Position numbers and translations under genes: made by a program
Assembly: GCA_964539665.1 (NCBI GenBank)
Contig: CAZIKB010000130.1
Coordinates: 1-18,160, forward strand
DNA length: 18,160 bases
Origin: CAZIKB01 sp964539665
GTDB lineage: Bacteria > Zhuqueibacterota > Zhuqueibacteria > Oceanimicrobiales > Oceanimicrobiaceae
Direction: 5' to 3'
In this document: positions 6,958 through 15,241 of the stretch, in pieces
Layout of the letters: every line of letters begins with the position of its first letter
How positions within the stretch are numbered: position 1 is the first letter of the stretch
The notes under the pieces: model-generated
What the model saw: the letters and a program-made list of their open reading frames with translations, nothing else
What the model was told of the DNA's origin: nothing
Database searches by the model: none

Positions 6958-8274
6958 ATGAGGCTAGAGGAAAACAAAATTAAACAAGCCATTCTGCATC
7001 CAGAAAGTGAAGTTCGATATACGGCGGTGAAATATTTTTCTGACTCTTACAGTGAGGATAGAACGGTTATCCCCTTGGTCATTCAAGCAGTTGGGAAATA
7101 CGGGTGGCAACACTCTTATTCACTGATTGGTCTTGGTAGTACTCTACCACACACAGAGGAGAGTATGGCCTGGGTTCTAAACGAATTAAATAGAAACATC
7201 GATAAAAAAGAAGAGAATCAGGTCAACTATTTATTTAATTTAGGTAGAATGTTGTGTAATGCCGAACCCGGATTATTACTTCAGCATGAATCCGAGATTA
7301 TTGAATCCCCTGGCCTCTTGCATGATTTTAAGAACGCTATCCTGGAGCGTTTGAAAATGCTTTCCTGGGATGGCGATACTTGCTGGAATGCCTTGGAGGA
7401 TTTTTGTGAGGCAGGCAAAGATAAACAGTTTGTTTCTGATGTGAATCTTGATTATGCCTCTCGAATTGTTGAAGCATTAGCGAGAGATATAGAAAAATAT
7501 ATAGATCAAATACAATCTCTACTTTCGTGTGAAGTTAAAGATTTTGAAAATAATCCCATGTCATGGATGGAGCCTCTTTTAGTTGAATTGGTTGGTGAAA
7601 TGAGGTTAGAACAAGCTATCCCTCTACTTATTGAAAAATTAAAATTAGATACAGATTTCCTGGCGGAACAGTGCATGCGTGCCTTAACAAAGATTGGAAC
7701 GGATTCAGTAGTGCTAGCAATCTATGAGACCTTTCCAAATTCTGATGATCATTTTCGGCTTTATGCAAGCGGTGTTTTAGAAAATATTCATTCAGATTTC
7801 TCTGTGGAGAATTCATTGAAGTTGTTGAGCAGAGAGAGAGATAGAACTATCAAAACCAACCTCGCTTTGGCCTTATTAACCAATTTTTCGTTTGAAGGAA
7901 TTTCTATGGTACGCAAGTTGGTTAAAAATCAAGATTATGATTCTACCTTAACATATCTACGAGAGGATTTAATAAAGACTTGCACAATCATGGAAGAACG
8001 TTTTCCAGAATTTGATCAGTGGAAAGTACAAATTGAGCGAAAACGAAAAGAACGAGAACGTATTCAAAAACGAAGGATGCAAATGGAGCCAATGGAGGCT
8101 TTGAAGGAGGCATTTATAGATTTACAGTCAGACAGCTCAGAAGACAATCAAAAACTGTCAAATGAAGGTGATCAATTTTCCAATGCCGATTTTAAAACCA
8201 TCATGAAAATTGGAAGAAACCATCCTTGTCCTTGTGGTAGCGGGAAGAAATTTAAAAAGTGCTGTCTTGGTTAA
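6958..8274 (+). CDS. HEAT-like repeat protein with C-terminal SEC-C zinc motif
   Basis: The 438-residue soluble protein has a long all-helical body (about 1-350) with irregular HEAT-like repeats, for example PLLVELVGEMRLEQAIPLLIEKL and the helices after it. A highly charged helical stretch follows (about 355-375, rich in Arg, Lys and Glu), and the protein ends in a SEC-C zinc-binding motif (CPCGSGKKFKKCC, cysteines 424, 426, 435 and 436). SEC-C tails, first known from SecA, bind zinc and often mediate protein contacts. No enzyme motif is seen and no specific function can be given; a scaffold or adaptor role is a guess. GGAGGG lies 11 bases before the ATG, longer than usual. It is AT-rich compared with the decarboxylase before it. 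Confidence 0.75.
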   Translation: MRLEENKIKQAILHPESEVRYTAVKYFSDSYSEDRTVIPLVIQAVGKYGWQHSYSLIGLGSTLPHTEESMAWVLNELNRNIDKKEENQVNYLFNLGRMLCNAEPGLLLQHESEIIESPGLLHDFKNAILERLKMLSWDGDTCWNALEDFCEAGKDKQFVSDVNLDYASRIVEALARDIEKYIDQIQSLLSCEVKDFENNPMSWMEPLLVELVGEMRLEQAIPLLIEKLKLDTDFLAEQCMRALTKIGTDSVVLAIYETFPNSDDHFRLYASGVLENIHSDFSVENSLKLLSRERDRTIKTNLALALLTNFSFEGISMVRKLVKNQDYDSTLTYLREDLIKTCTIMEERFPEFDQWKVQIERKRKERERIQKRRMQMEPMEALKEAFIDLQSDSSEDNQKLSNEGDQFSNADFKTIMKIGRNHPCPCGSGKKFKKCCLG

Positions 8275-8385
8275 TTTGAGAACTAACAGCATTCAGCATA
8301 AGCTGATAGTACCATGTCTGAATAAAGATTACAAATATCAAAGCAAATTTATATTTTAGAATACGAAACAATAGGAGGTTATAAT

Positions 8386-8739
8386 ATGACTGAAATCGAC
8401 GAAAAACAAGCACGTAACTGGGGAATGTTTTGCCATCTTGCCGGATTGATTTGTTGGCTTGGTGTGCCATTTGGAAATATAATTGGTCCACTCGTAATTT
8501 GGCTGCTGAAAAAAGATGAATTCGCAATTGTGGAGGAGCAGGGTAAAGAAGCTCTGAACTTTCAAATATCGATTACGCTCTACTTAATTGCTGCTGCTTT
8601 TTTAGCAATATTTTTAATTGGCATACCAATCCTAATTGGGTTGGCTATTGCTCAGGTCGTTTTAGTGATTATTGCTACTGTAAAATTCAGTAATAATGAG
8701 CCATATCAGTATCCGTTTACTATCAGGTTTATCAACTAA
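8386..8739 (+). CDS. DUF4870 small membrane protein
   Basis: The 117-residue protein matches the DUF4870 (Tic20-like) family. It has an N-terminal cytoplasmic WGMFCHLAGL segment leading into a first membrane span (about 17-40), a conserved KKDEFAIVEEQGKEALNFQ loop (about 42-62), and a long hydrophobic hairpin (about 63-102). A short polar tail ends near YPFTIRFIN. The family is widespread in bacteria and of unknown function. A near-perfect AGGAGG site stands eight bases before the ATG. It precedes the SDR gene by 31 bases and may be cotranscribed with it. Confidence 0.85.
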   Translation: MTEIDEKQARNWGMFCHLAGLICWLGVPFGNIIGPLVIWLLKKDEFAIVEEQGKEALNFQISITLYLIAAAFLAIFLIGIPILIGLAIAQVVLVIIATVKFSNNEPYQYPFTIRFIN

Positions 8740-8770
8740 TTTAAGCCAGCCTAACTAATAGGGATATCTA

Positions 8771-9577
8771 ATGCAAATTAAAGACAAAACCGTTTTGATC
8801 ACCGGTGCTGCACGCGGAATTGGTCAGGCCATTGCAAAAGAGCTGGCTCATGCCGGTGCGCATATTATCGGCGTGGATTTGTGCCTGGAAGATATGCAGG
8901 ATACGGCGGCTGCGATTCAAAAATTCGGACGAAATTTCAAAGGATTTGCCTGTGATGTTACTGATGAACCGGCTGTCCGAAATATGATAGAAGAAGCAAA
9001 AAAGTTGAATAGTGGATTCGATGTTCTCATCAACAACGCTGGAGTTTTGCCCAGTGGTCCGTTTGTAGAACGTGATTTTGATGTGTGGCGTAAAACAATC
9101 GAGGTCAACTTAATTGGACTCATGGCGCTTACACAGGTGGTTTTGCCTTACTTCCTGAGTAAAAATAGCGGTTATATAGTGAATATCGCCAGCATTGCCG
9201 GTAAATTCGGCACCGAAGGTGTGGTTGCCTATGCCGCCTCAAAACACGGCGTGGTAGGTTTCAGCTCAGCTCTTCGCGAAGAATTACGCAATACTAAAAT
9301 AAGCGTAAGCTGGATCTGTCCAAGCGTGGCCGCTACCCGCATGGGTAAAGGCATACCCAGTCATTTCCTTGCTCCGCTTATTCAGCCCGAAGATGTTGCC
9401 AGAGCTGTACGACGTGCTATCAAAAAAAACGCCAGTGAGGTTTTTGTTCCCAGGAGAGTGCGGTTTGTGGTTTCAATTATGCCCAGCCTTTCACAACGGT
9501 TAGCGCGTTTATTTTTGAAGTGGAGCAAAGTATCACAAGGTTGGCTGGCAGCTCATAAAGAGCTTGAGCCTGAATAA
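8771..9577 (+). CDS. Short-chain dehydrogenase/reductase (SDR)
   Basis: The 268-residue protein is a classical SDR. Visible are the Rossmann nucleotide site TGAARGIG (11-18), NNAG (88-91), and the catalytic set Ser141, Tyr154 and Lys158 (YAASK). Asp36 at the end of the second strand suggests NAD(H) rather than NADP(H). The C-terminal part after about 230 is basic and hydrophobic (SIMPSLSQRLARLFLKW), as in SDRs acting on lipophilic or membrane-bound substrates. The substrate cannot be deduced. The upstream site is weak (GGGAT), so translation may depend on the DUF4870 gene before it. Confidence 0.9.
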   Translation: MQIKDKTVLITGAARGIGQAIAKELAHAGAHIIGVDLCLEDMQDTAAAIQKFGRNFKGFACDVTDEPAVRNMIEEAKKLNSGFDVLINNAGVLPSGPFVERDFDVWRKTIEVNLIGLMALTQVVLPYFLSKNSGYIVNIASIAGKFGTEGVVAYAASKHGVVGFSSALREELRNTKISVSWICPSVAATRMGKGIPSHFLAPLIQPEDVARAVRRAIKKNASEVFVPRRVRFVVSIMPSLSQRLARLFLKWSKVSQGWLAAHKELEPE

Positions 9578-9650
9578 TTCACTAAACAGGATTTCCGTAA
9601 AATAATTAAGAACAAAATGATTGTTTTATATACAGTCTGATTAATTCATA

Positions 9651-9774
9651 AACCGCAGAGAACGCAAAGGTCTCAAAGTTGTTTTTTATAAAATATTAGA
9701 TAGAAATTCAAAAAAAATCACCTGCAATTATTTGTTATAATTTAACTCTGCGTCCTCAGTGAGCTCTGCGGTGA
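9651..9774. repeat. Imperfect long inverted repeat before the M1 gene
   Basis: The left arm 9651-9680 (AACCGCAGAGAACGCAAAGG and ten more bases) and the right arm 9744-9774 (ending GAGCTCTGCGGTGA) pair with about 21 of 29 matches around a 63-base AT-rich loop. The outer ends, CCGCAGAG and CTCTGCGG, pair perfectly. The right arm resembles the motif at 3257-3275, which points to a dispersed repeat family. It occupies the 300-base gap between the SDR and M1 genes, where nothing else is recognisable. It is not followed by a T run, so a simple terminator is unlikely. Confidence 0.65.
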
Positions 9775-9877
9775 ATAGTTCAGGATAGAATATTTTGTCA
9801 TCGAGCATTTTATTTTAAATTTTGGAACAGGTCAAATATAAATTAAAAAAATTAGGTAATGGAAAGGTTGATTATTC

Positions 9878-12487
9878 ATGAAGATTAAAAGACTTCACGC
9901 TGTTCTTTTTGTGGTTTTAATGTTGCTTTTTACGAATAGTTGTCAGCGCACCGAGAAGGCTGATACTTCTCAAGGCGTCTCCTGGACTCTCGCTGAACAC
10001 CGGAAAAAAACCATTTCGAAAGTGCGGTATGAACTGGTATTTACTATTCCCGATTCACTCAACGAGCGTATTCATGGAAAAGAAACTGTTTCCTTCATTC
10101 TCGAAAGTGTCGGTCAGCCTCTGGTATTCGATTTCAATGAACAGCCTGAAAGTGTGGTCGCGGTTCGGAAAGATGGAGAAGCCGTGCTTTATGAATTTGT
10201 AAACGGGCACATTGTTATTCAGTCCACCTCTTTTCAAAAAGGAGAGAATGAGATTGAAATTGATTTCCTGGCAGGCGAAAGCTCACTCAATCGAAACAAA
10301 GATTTTCTTTACACTCTGTTTGTACCGGACCGGGCTTCCTTCGCCTTTCCCTGTTTCGACCAGCCGAATCTGAAGGCGCGATATCGTTTGACGCTGAAAG
10401 TTCCAATCTCGTGGCGGGCGGCTGCCAATGGCGTGTTGATTGAAAATAATGTTGCAGATAATCAGGCCACGTTTGTTTTTGCTGAAACCAAACCCATTAG
10501 CACATATTTGTTCTCATTTGTTGCAGGAGAATTCAGTATTGTGACTGCAAATCGCAGTGGCCGAACGATGAACATGTACCACCGCGAAACCGATGCCCAA
10601 AAAGTTACCCGTAATCGCGAGGTCATCTTTGACCTGCACGATACCGCTCTGAATTGGCTGGAAGAATACACAGGCATTCCTTATCCATTCGGCAAATTCG
10701 ACTTTGTGCTCATCCCATCTTTTCAATATGGTGGTATGGAACATCCGGGAGCTATACTCTACCGGGCATCCAGTCTGTTTCTGGATGAATCGGCAACACA
10801 AAATCAGCTTTTAAGGCGTGCAAGCCTGATTGCTCACGAAACCGCCCACATGTGGTTCGGCGATATGGTTACTATGAACTGGTTCGATGATGTCTGGACA
10901 AAAGAGGTTTTTGCAAATTTTATGGCGGCTAAAATCGTCAATCCAACCTTTCCACAAATTAATCATGATCTTCGTTTTCTGCTGGCGCACTATCCAGCCG
11001 CGTACAGTGTGGATCGTACCAAAGGCGCCAATCCAATACGGCAGGAGCTCGATAATATGAAAGAGGCAGGCACGCTATATGGAGCGATAATTTATCAAAA
11101 AGCGCCAATAGTTATGAAGCACCTTGAAAATTTGATGGGTAAGGAAACTTTGCGCGACGGATTGCGGGAATATTTGAACGCGTATAAATTTGATAATGCT
11201 GCCTGGCCCGACCTGATAAACATCCTGGCTCAGCGTTCCAATGAGGATTTGACTACCTGGAGCGACATTTGGGTGGATGAACCTGGCAGGCCCAAAATCA
11301 CAATACAACAATCTCTTGATACCACTGGCAACATCACTTCGCTGACTCTCACACAGTCCGATCCCTTTAATCGCGGACGCAGGTGGAACCAGCGCCTCAG
11401 CCTGCTTTTGAGTTATTCCGACACTGTGCAAATCATCCCGGTACATTTCAACACTTTTTCAACAGAAGTGAATGAAGCTGTCGGATTGATGGCACCTGAT
11501 TTTATTTTAGCCAATGGACATGGAACTGGTTATGGCCTGTTTGAATTCATTCCTGATAATCTGAAGTATCTGTTGCAATTTCTGCCTGTAATTAAAGATC
11601 CTATTGTCCGTGGTGCGGTCTGGATTTCTTTGTGGGAGGCGCTTTTGGAGGGACAGGTAGTTCCTGATGAGTTTTTGCAGGTAGCCTTAAACTCTTTGAA
11701 GGTAGAAACGAGTGAACTGATTATTCAGCGTATTGTGGGATACTTAACTAATACTTACTGGCGTTTTACTCCTGAAAGAGAGCGTATAAGCTGGGCGCCT
11801 CAACTTGAAGAACTCCTTTGGAGTTTAATGCAGCAGACTCCTGTTAAAACATTAAAGCCTGTGTATTTCAATGCGTTCCGTTCTATTGTGCTCACAGATT
11901 CCGGACTTAAAAATCTTGAACGGATCTGGGAAAAAGAACTGAAAATTGCCGGTCTAAGTCTATCGGAGAATGTATACTCAACCATAGCGCTGCAACTAAC
12001 CGTCCGCCAGGTTCCCGGCTGGGATCAAATTCTAAAGGTTCAACACGAGCGCATAACCAATCCCGATAGAAAAGAACGCTTTGCATTCGTGATGCCGGCA
12101 ATGTCTGCAGACCAAAGTGTCCGGGATGCTTTTTTTGAAAGTTTAAAGGACGCCAAAAACCGAGAGCATGAGCCCTGGGTTCTGGAAGCCTTGAATTATT
12201 TGCACCATCCTCTTCGTGCAGCACAGTCCGAAAAATACATTAAACCCAGTCTTGAATTGCTGCAGGAAATACAAAGAACCGGCGATATATTTTTCCCAAA
12301 ACGCTGGCTGGATGTGACACTCGGCGGGCAACAGAGCGAACAGGCTGCTGACATTGTGCATCAGTTTATCGATAGCCAACGGGATTATCCGCCAAGACTC
12401 ATGGCTAAGATTTTGCAGTCTGCGGATGAGTTGTTTCGGGCGGCGGATGTTTTGAGCAAATCAAGTGCAAATACCGCTGCAGAATAA
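9878..12487 (+). CDS. M1 family metallo-aminopeptidase, lipoprotein
   Basis: The 869-residue protein begins with a lipoprotein signal (basic start, hydrophobic core, lipobox FTNSC with Cys22), so it is probably anchored in the envelope. An N-terminal beta-rich domain is followed by the catalytic thermolysin-like domain. That domain has the exopeptidase motif GGMEHPG (285-291; most members have GAMEN), the zinc site HETAH (His320, Glu321, His324) with Glu343 as third ligand, and Tyr406 in IIYQKAP as the likely transition-state tyrosine. The long helical C-terminal domain (about 560-860) matches the size of aminopeptidase N-like proteins (about 850-900). It would remove N-terminal residues from peptides. 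All catalytic residues are present. The GMEN-to-GMEH change may alter recognition of the substrate amino group. A GGAAAGG site lies about 13 bases upstream of the ATG. Confidence 0.93.
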   Translation: MKIKRLHAVLFVVLMLLFTNSCQRTEKADTSQGVSWTLAEHRKKTISKVRYELVFTIPDSLNERIHGKETVSFILESVGQPLVFDFNEQPESVVAVRKDGEAVLYEFVNGHIVIQSTSFQKGENEIEIDFLAGESSLNRNKDFLYTLFVPDRASFAFPCFDQPNLKARYRLTLKVPISWRAAANGVLIENNVADNQATFVFAETKPISTYLFSFVAGEFSIVTANRSGRTMNMYHRETDAQKVTRNREVIFDLHDTALNWLEEYTGIPYPFGKFDFVLIPSFQYGGMEHPGAILYRASSLFLDESATQNQLLRRASLIAHETAHMWFGDMVTMNWFDDVWTKEVFANFMAAKIVNPTFPQINHDLRFLLAHYPAAYSVDRTKGANPIRQELDNMKEAGTLYGAIIYQKAPIVMKHLENLMGKETLRDGLREYLNAYKFDNAAWPDLINILAQRSNEDLTTWSDIWVDEPGRPKITIQQSLDTTGNITSLTLTQSDPFNRGRRWNQRLSLLLSYSDTVQIIPVHFNTFSTEVNEAVGLMAPDFILANGHGTGYGLFEFIPDNLKYLLQFLPVIKDPIVRGAVWISLWEALLEGQVVPDEFLQVALNSLKVETSELIIQRIVGYLTNTYWRFTPERERISWAPQLEELLWSLMQQTPVKTLKPVYFNAFRSIVLTDSGLKNLERIWEKELKIAGLSLSENVYSTIALQLTVRQVPGWDQILKVQHERITNPDRKERFAFVMPAMSADQSVRDAFFESLKDAKNREHEPWVLEALNYLHHPLRAAQSEKYIKPSLELLQEIQRTGDIFFPKRWLDVTLGGQQSEQAADIVHQFIDSQRDYPPRLMAKILQSADELFRAADVLSKSSANTAAE

Positions 12488-12511
12488 ATTTTGCAGCTCA
12501 GAGCGACCGCT

Positions 12512-12631
12512 GTAAAATAAATTTTACGTCTAACAGTGCAAGTTGGCTGAAGCCAACTGACAATTATTGATTATAAGAAGAATTAGTCATCTTTAGATGA
12601 CTTTAGTTTTGAGCAAAGAATTTTAATTCTT
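12512..12631. repeat. Row of four small perfect hairpins (REP-like cluster)
   Basis: Four perfect short inverted repeats follow each other in the gap between the M1 and nitrilase genes: GTAAAATAAATTTTAC (12512-12527), AGTTGGCTGAAGCCAACT (12541-12558), AGTCATCTTTAGATGACT (12585-12602) and AAGAATTTTAATTCTT (12616-12631). Each has a stem of 7-8 bp and a loop of 2-4 bases. The third is followed by TTTAGTTTT and could weakly terminate transcription. The dense arrangement resembles repetitive extragenic palindrome clusters. Whether copies exist elsewhere cannot be seen from this window. Confidence 0.7.
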
Positions 12632-12663
12632 GCTTGCATGCGTGTAAACAAAACAAGGATAGC

Positions 12664-13647
12664 ATGACCAAAAAATCAAAACCATTCACAGCTGCCGTCA
12701 TCCAGGATTCACCAGTGTTCTTGAATCTGGAAAGAAGTGTGGCTAAAGCCTGTACATTAATCGAACAAGCTGCTAATCAAGGAGCCAGACTCGTAGCGTT
12801 TCCAGAAACCTGGCTGCCAGGTTACCCGGTTTGGCTGGATTATGCTCCCAGTGCGGGGTTGTGGGATCATCCGCCGGCTAAAGCGCTTTTTTCTATCCTA
12901 TTTGAAAATAGTGTAGCCATTCCAGGCCCCCAGGTTAATCGCTTAGCCAAAGTGGCAAAAACTACGGGCTGCCTGGTCGTTATGGGCGTACATGAACGGC
13001 TGGGCGGTACGCTCTACAATACCATTCTCTATTTTAGCCACAAAGGCGAATTAGCTGGTCTGCATCGAAAACTCATTCCCACGTACACCGAACGCTTGAT
13101 TTGGGGTCGGGGAGACGGCAGCACACTTACTGTTGTGGACACTCCGAACGGCCGAGTAGGCGGTCTGATTTGCTGGGAACATTGGATGCCACTAACACGC
13201 GCCTCCATGCATGCCAAACAGGAGCTGATTCATGTAGCGCAATGGCCTATGGTCAAAGAAATGAACCTAATTGCTTCCCGACAATACGCCTTCGAAGCTC
13301 AGTGTTTTGTATTAGCTGCCGGCTGTGTATTACGCCGTAATGATCTGTTTGATGGCCTGGAAGAAAATAATGAAGCTGCGCAGCAAGCCCGCCAGCTATT
13401 AAATGAAATTCCAGGCGGCGATGACGAGTTGATTCTTCGCGGCGGCAGTTCGATCATTGCTCCAAACGGCGATTGTCTTGCTGGTCCATTGTACGATGAA
13501 ACAGGTATTATCACTTCTGAGATAAATCCTCAGCTCACCACAGAAGGCCGATTGTTTTTGGATGTCACAGGTCATTATTCCAGGCCAGACGTGTTTCAGT
13601 TGCAGGTGAATGAACAGCCTTTGACTGATGTTTCTTTCAAAAAGTGA
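12664..13647 (+). CDS. Nitrilase-family C-N hydrolase
   Basis: The 327-residue cytoplasmic protein belongs to the nitrilase superfamily and carries the complete triad: Glu48 (FPETWLPGYP), Lys136 (HRKLIPTYTERLIWG) and Cys170 (GLICWEHWMPL). The CWEHWMPL context, the PGYPVW segment and the length of about 330 are those of true nitrilases (branch 1), which hydrolyse nitriles to the acid and ammonia, rather than of amidases or carbamoylases. Cyanide dihydratase or hydratase-type enzymes look similar. The ATG at 12664 is chosen because AAGGAT stands directly upstream; an in-frame TTG ten codons earlier would place the start in the last hairpin of the preceding repeat cluster. It has no signal peptide, unlike its neighbours. 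Confidence 0.88.
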   Translation: MTKKSKPFTAAVIQDSPVFLNLERSVAKACTLIEQAANQGARLVAFPETWLPGYPVWLDYAPSAGLWDHPPAKALFSILFENSVAIPGPQVNRLAKVAKTTGCLVVMGVHERLGGTLYNTILYFSHKGELAGLHRKLIPTYTERLIWGRGDGSTLTVVDTPNGRVGGLICWEHWMPLTRASMHAKQELIHVAQWPMVKEMNLIASRQYAFEAQCFVLAAGCVLRRNDLFDGLEENNEAAQQARQLLNEIPGGDDELILRGGSSIIAPNGDCLAGPLYDETGIITSEINPQLTTEGRLFLDVTGHYSRPDVFQLQVNEQPLTDVSFKK

Positions 13648-13728
13648 AATGAGACGATAGTCAGTTTGTCTTTCTTGAAGCGCCATTTATTTGCAAAGGA
13701 TAAATTTAAAATGTAAAGGAAAGATATC

Positions 13729-15105
13729 ATGAACCGTTGGATATTTTCAGTATTAAGCGTTATGGCTATGTGGCTTTTATTGCTAAATCCTGGCTGGAGC
13801 CAACAGATTTCACAGGAAGAAACCTTTTCCATGGCGCTTACAGGGGATGCAATTATAACCCGAAAGCTGTCTGTTTACACCGAACCTGAGTTCCTTGAAA
13901 TGCTCGCTCTCATCCGCTCAGCTGATGTGGCATTTACCAATCTGGAAATGCTTTTTCACGATTATGAATTCTACCCCATGCATCAGAGCGGGGGAACGTA
14001 CATGAGAGCAGAGCCTTCTCTTGCTAAAGAGATCTCGTGGGCAGGCTTCGATCTGGTTTCTCGTGCGAATAACCATACCGGCGATTATGGAGTTCCGGGT
14101 ATGCACCTGACAACAAAATACACAGCCGAAGCAGGTTTGGTTCAGGCGGGCGTTGGAGAAAGTCTTTCTGAAGCGAGAGAGGCTAAATTCTTCGAAACTG
14201 CAAAAGGTCGGGTAGCGCTGATTTCGTGCGCTTCAACATTCCCAGATCATTCCAGAGCCGGTAAATCCAGAGACGATATTCCTGCTCGTCCGGGATTGAA
14301 TCCACTCAGATATTCGACTACTTATATTGCCACCCGCCAACAGTTCGAAATGCTTCAACAGATTCGTGAAGATCTAGGATTCAGCTCTACCGACAGGAAT
14401 GAAACGGATGAATTGAGACTTTTCAGTCGTCGCTTTCAGGTAGGCGAAAAATCCGAGACCCGCACTGCACCCAGACAGGAAGATTTGAATGAAATCTCGG
14501 CTGTCGTAAAGAACGCCAGCCGCCTGGCTGATTTAACGGTTTTGACTTTTCACGCGCATGAATCGGATCGAGACCGCTCAGCGCCGGCGCAGTTTTTAAT
14601 TACTTTTGCCAGGGCCATGATTGACGCCGGAGCAGATATTGTTGTTGGTCACGGACCGCACGTCTTGCGCGGGATCGAGATTTACAAAGGCAAGCCTGTT
14701 TTTTATAGTCTGGGCGATTTTATCTTTCAAAATGAAACCCTTTTGCGCTTACCATCTGAAAATTATGAACGCTACCAGCTGCCAGATACTGCACACGTGG
14801 CTGATTTTAATGACGCCCGTTATGATTTTGATAAAAAGGGATTCCCCACAAGACCAGAAATATGGGAATCGGTGATCGCCGTGCCGGCCTGGAAAGCAAA
14901 GGAACTGATTAGTATCAAACTTTATCCAATCACACTCGGCTTTAGCAAGGCACGAACCGTACGTGGCCGTCCAATGTTTGCTAATCGTGAACTCAGCAAA
15001 AAGATCATTGAAGACTTAAAACGTCTTTCCAAACCATTTGGAACAGTCATTGATTTTATAGATGGCATCGGTGTTGTGAAACTTAATATGACCGCAACCA
15101 ACTGA
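13729..15105 (+). CDS. CapA-like exported metallophosphatase-fold protein
   Basis: The 458-residue protein has a Sec signal peptide (cleavage probably after GWSQ, about residue 25) and one CapA/PGA_cap domain. The metal-site motifs of the calcineurin-like fold are visible in order: TGD (Asp40), TNLE (Asn71, Glu73), RANNHTGDYG (Asn115, His116, Asp119), HAHE (275-278) and GHGPH (His308, His311) followed by VFYSLGDFIFQ. CapA is needed for poly-gamma-glutamate capsule formation in Bacillus. Most Gram-negative members stand outside capsule operons and their reaction is unproven. No capBC genes are present, so a capsule role is not supported here. The gene starts 81 bases after the nitrilase with a GAAAG site and lies before two more exported hydrolase-like genes. 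Confidence 0.87.
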   Translation: MNRWIFSVLSVMAMWLLLLNPGWSQQISQEETFSMALTGDAIITRKLSVYTEPEFLEMLALIRSADVAFTNLEMLFHDYEFYPMHQSGGTYMRAEPSLAKEISWAGFDLVSRANNHTGDYGVPGMHLTTKYTAEAGLVQAGVGESLSEAREAKFFETAKGRVALISCASTFPDHSRAGKSRDDIPARPGLNPLRYSTTYIATRQQFEMLQQIREDLGFSSTDRNETDELRLFSRRFQVGEKSETRTAPRQEDLNEISAVVKNASRLADLTVLTFHAHESDRDRSAPAQFLITFARAMIDAGADIVVGHGPHVLRGIEIYKGKPVFYSLGDFIFQNETLLRLPSENYERYQLPDTAHVADFNDARYDFDKKGFPTRPEIWESVIAVPAWKAKELISIKLYPITLGFSKARTVRGRPMFANRELSKKIIEDLKRLSKPFGTVIDFIDGIGVVKLNMTATN

Positions 15106-15241
15106 AATCGAAATGTGAATTTCACCTCACCATATCTAACATGCAACATCTAAGCGTATTTTTTACTTGCATATTATTGCAATATATTTAAACTTATTAA
15201 GATTTTTACATAATACCCAAACAAAACAGGAGGAAAATATT

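Noticed and set aside
8288..8311. Small stem TCAGCATAAGCTGA as a terminator after the SEC-C gene
   Set aside because: The stem is only five base pairs and no T run follows.
8252..8565. Two minus-strand frames over the DUF4870 gene
   Set aside because: The plus-strand gene has a near-perfect ribosome binding site and a recognisable family; the minus frames have no motif or start signal.
12512..12631. Reading the four hairpins as a CRISPR array
   Set aside because: The four stems differ in sequence and there is no repeated unit with constant spacers.
13596..13832. Minus-strand frame spanning the nitrilase-CapA junction
   Set aside because: It overlaps the ends of two well-supported genes and the protein has no recognisable pattern.
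15115..15125. Palindrome GTGAATTTCAC after the CapA-like gene
   Set aside because: Eleven bases in AT-rich DNA can occur by chance and no terminator T run or known site fits.
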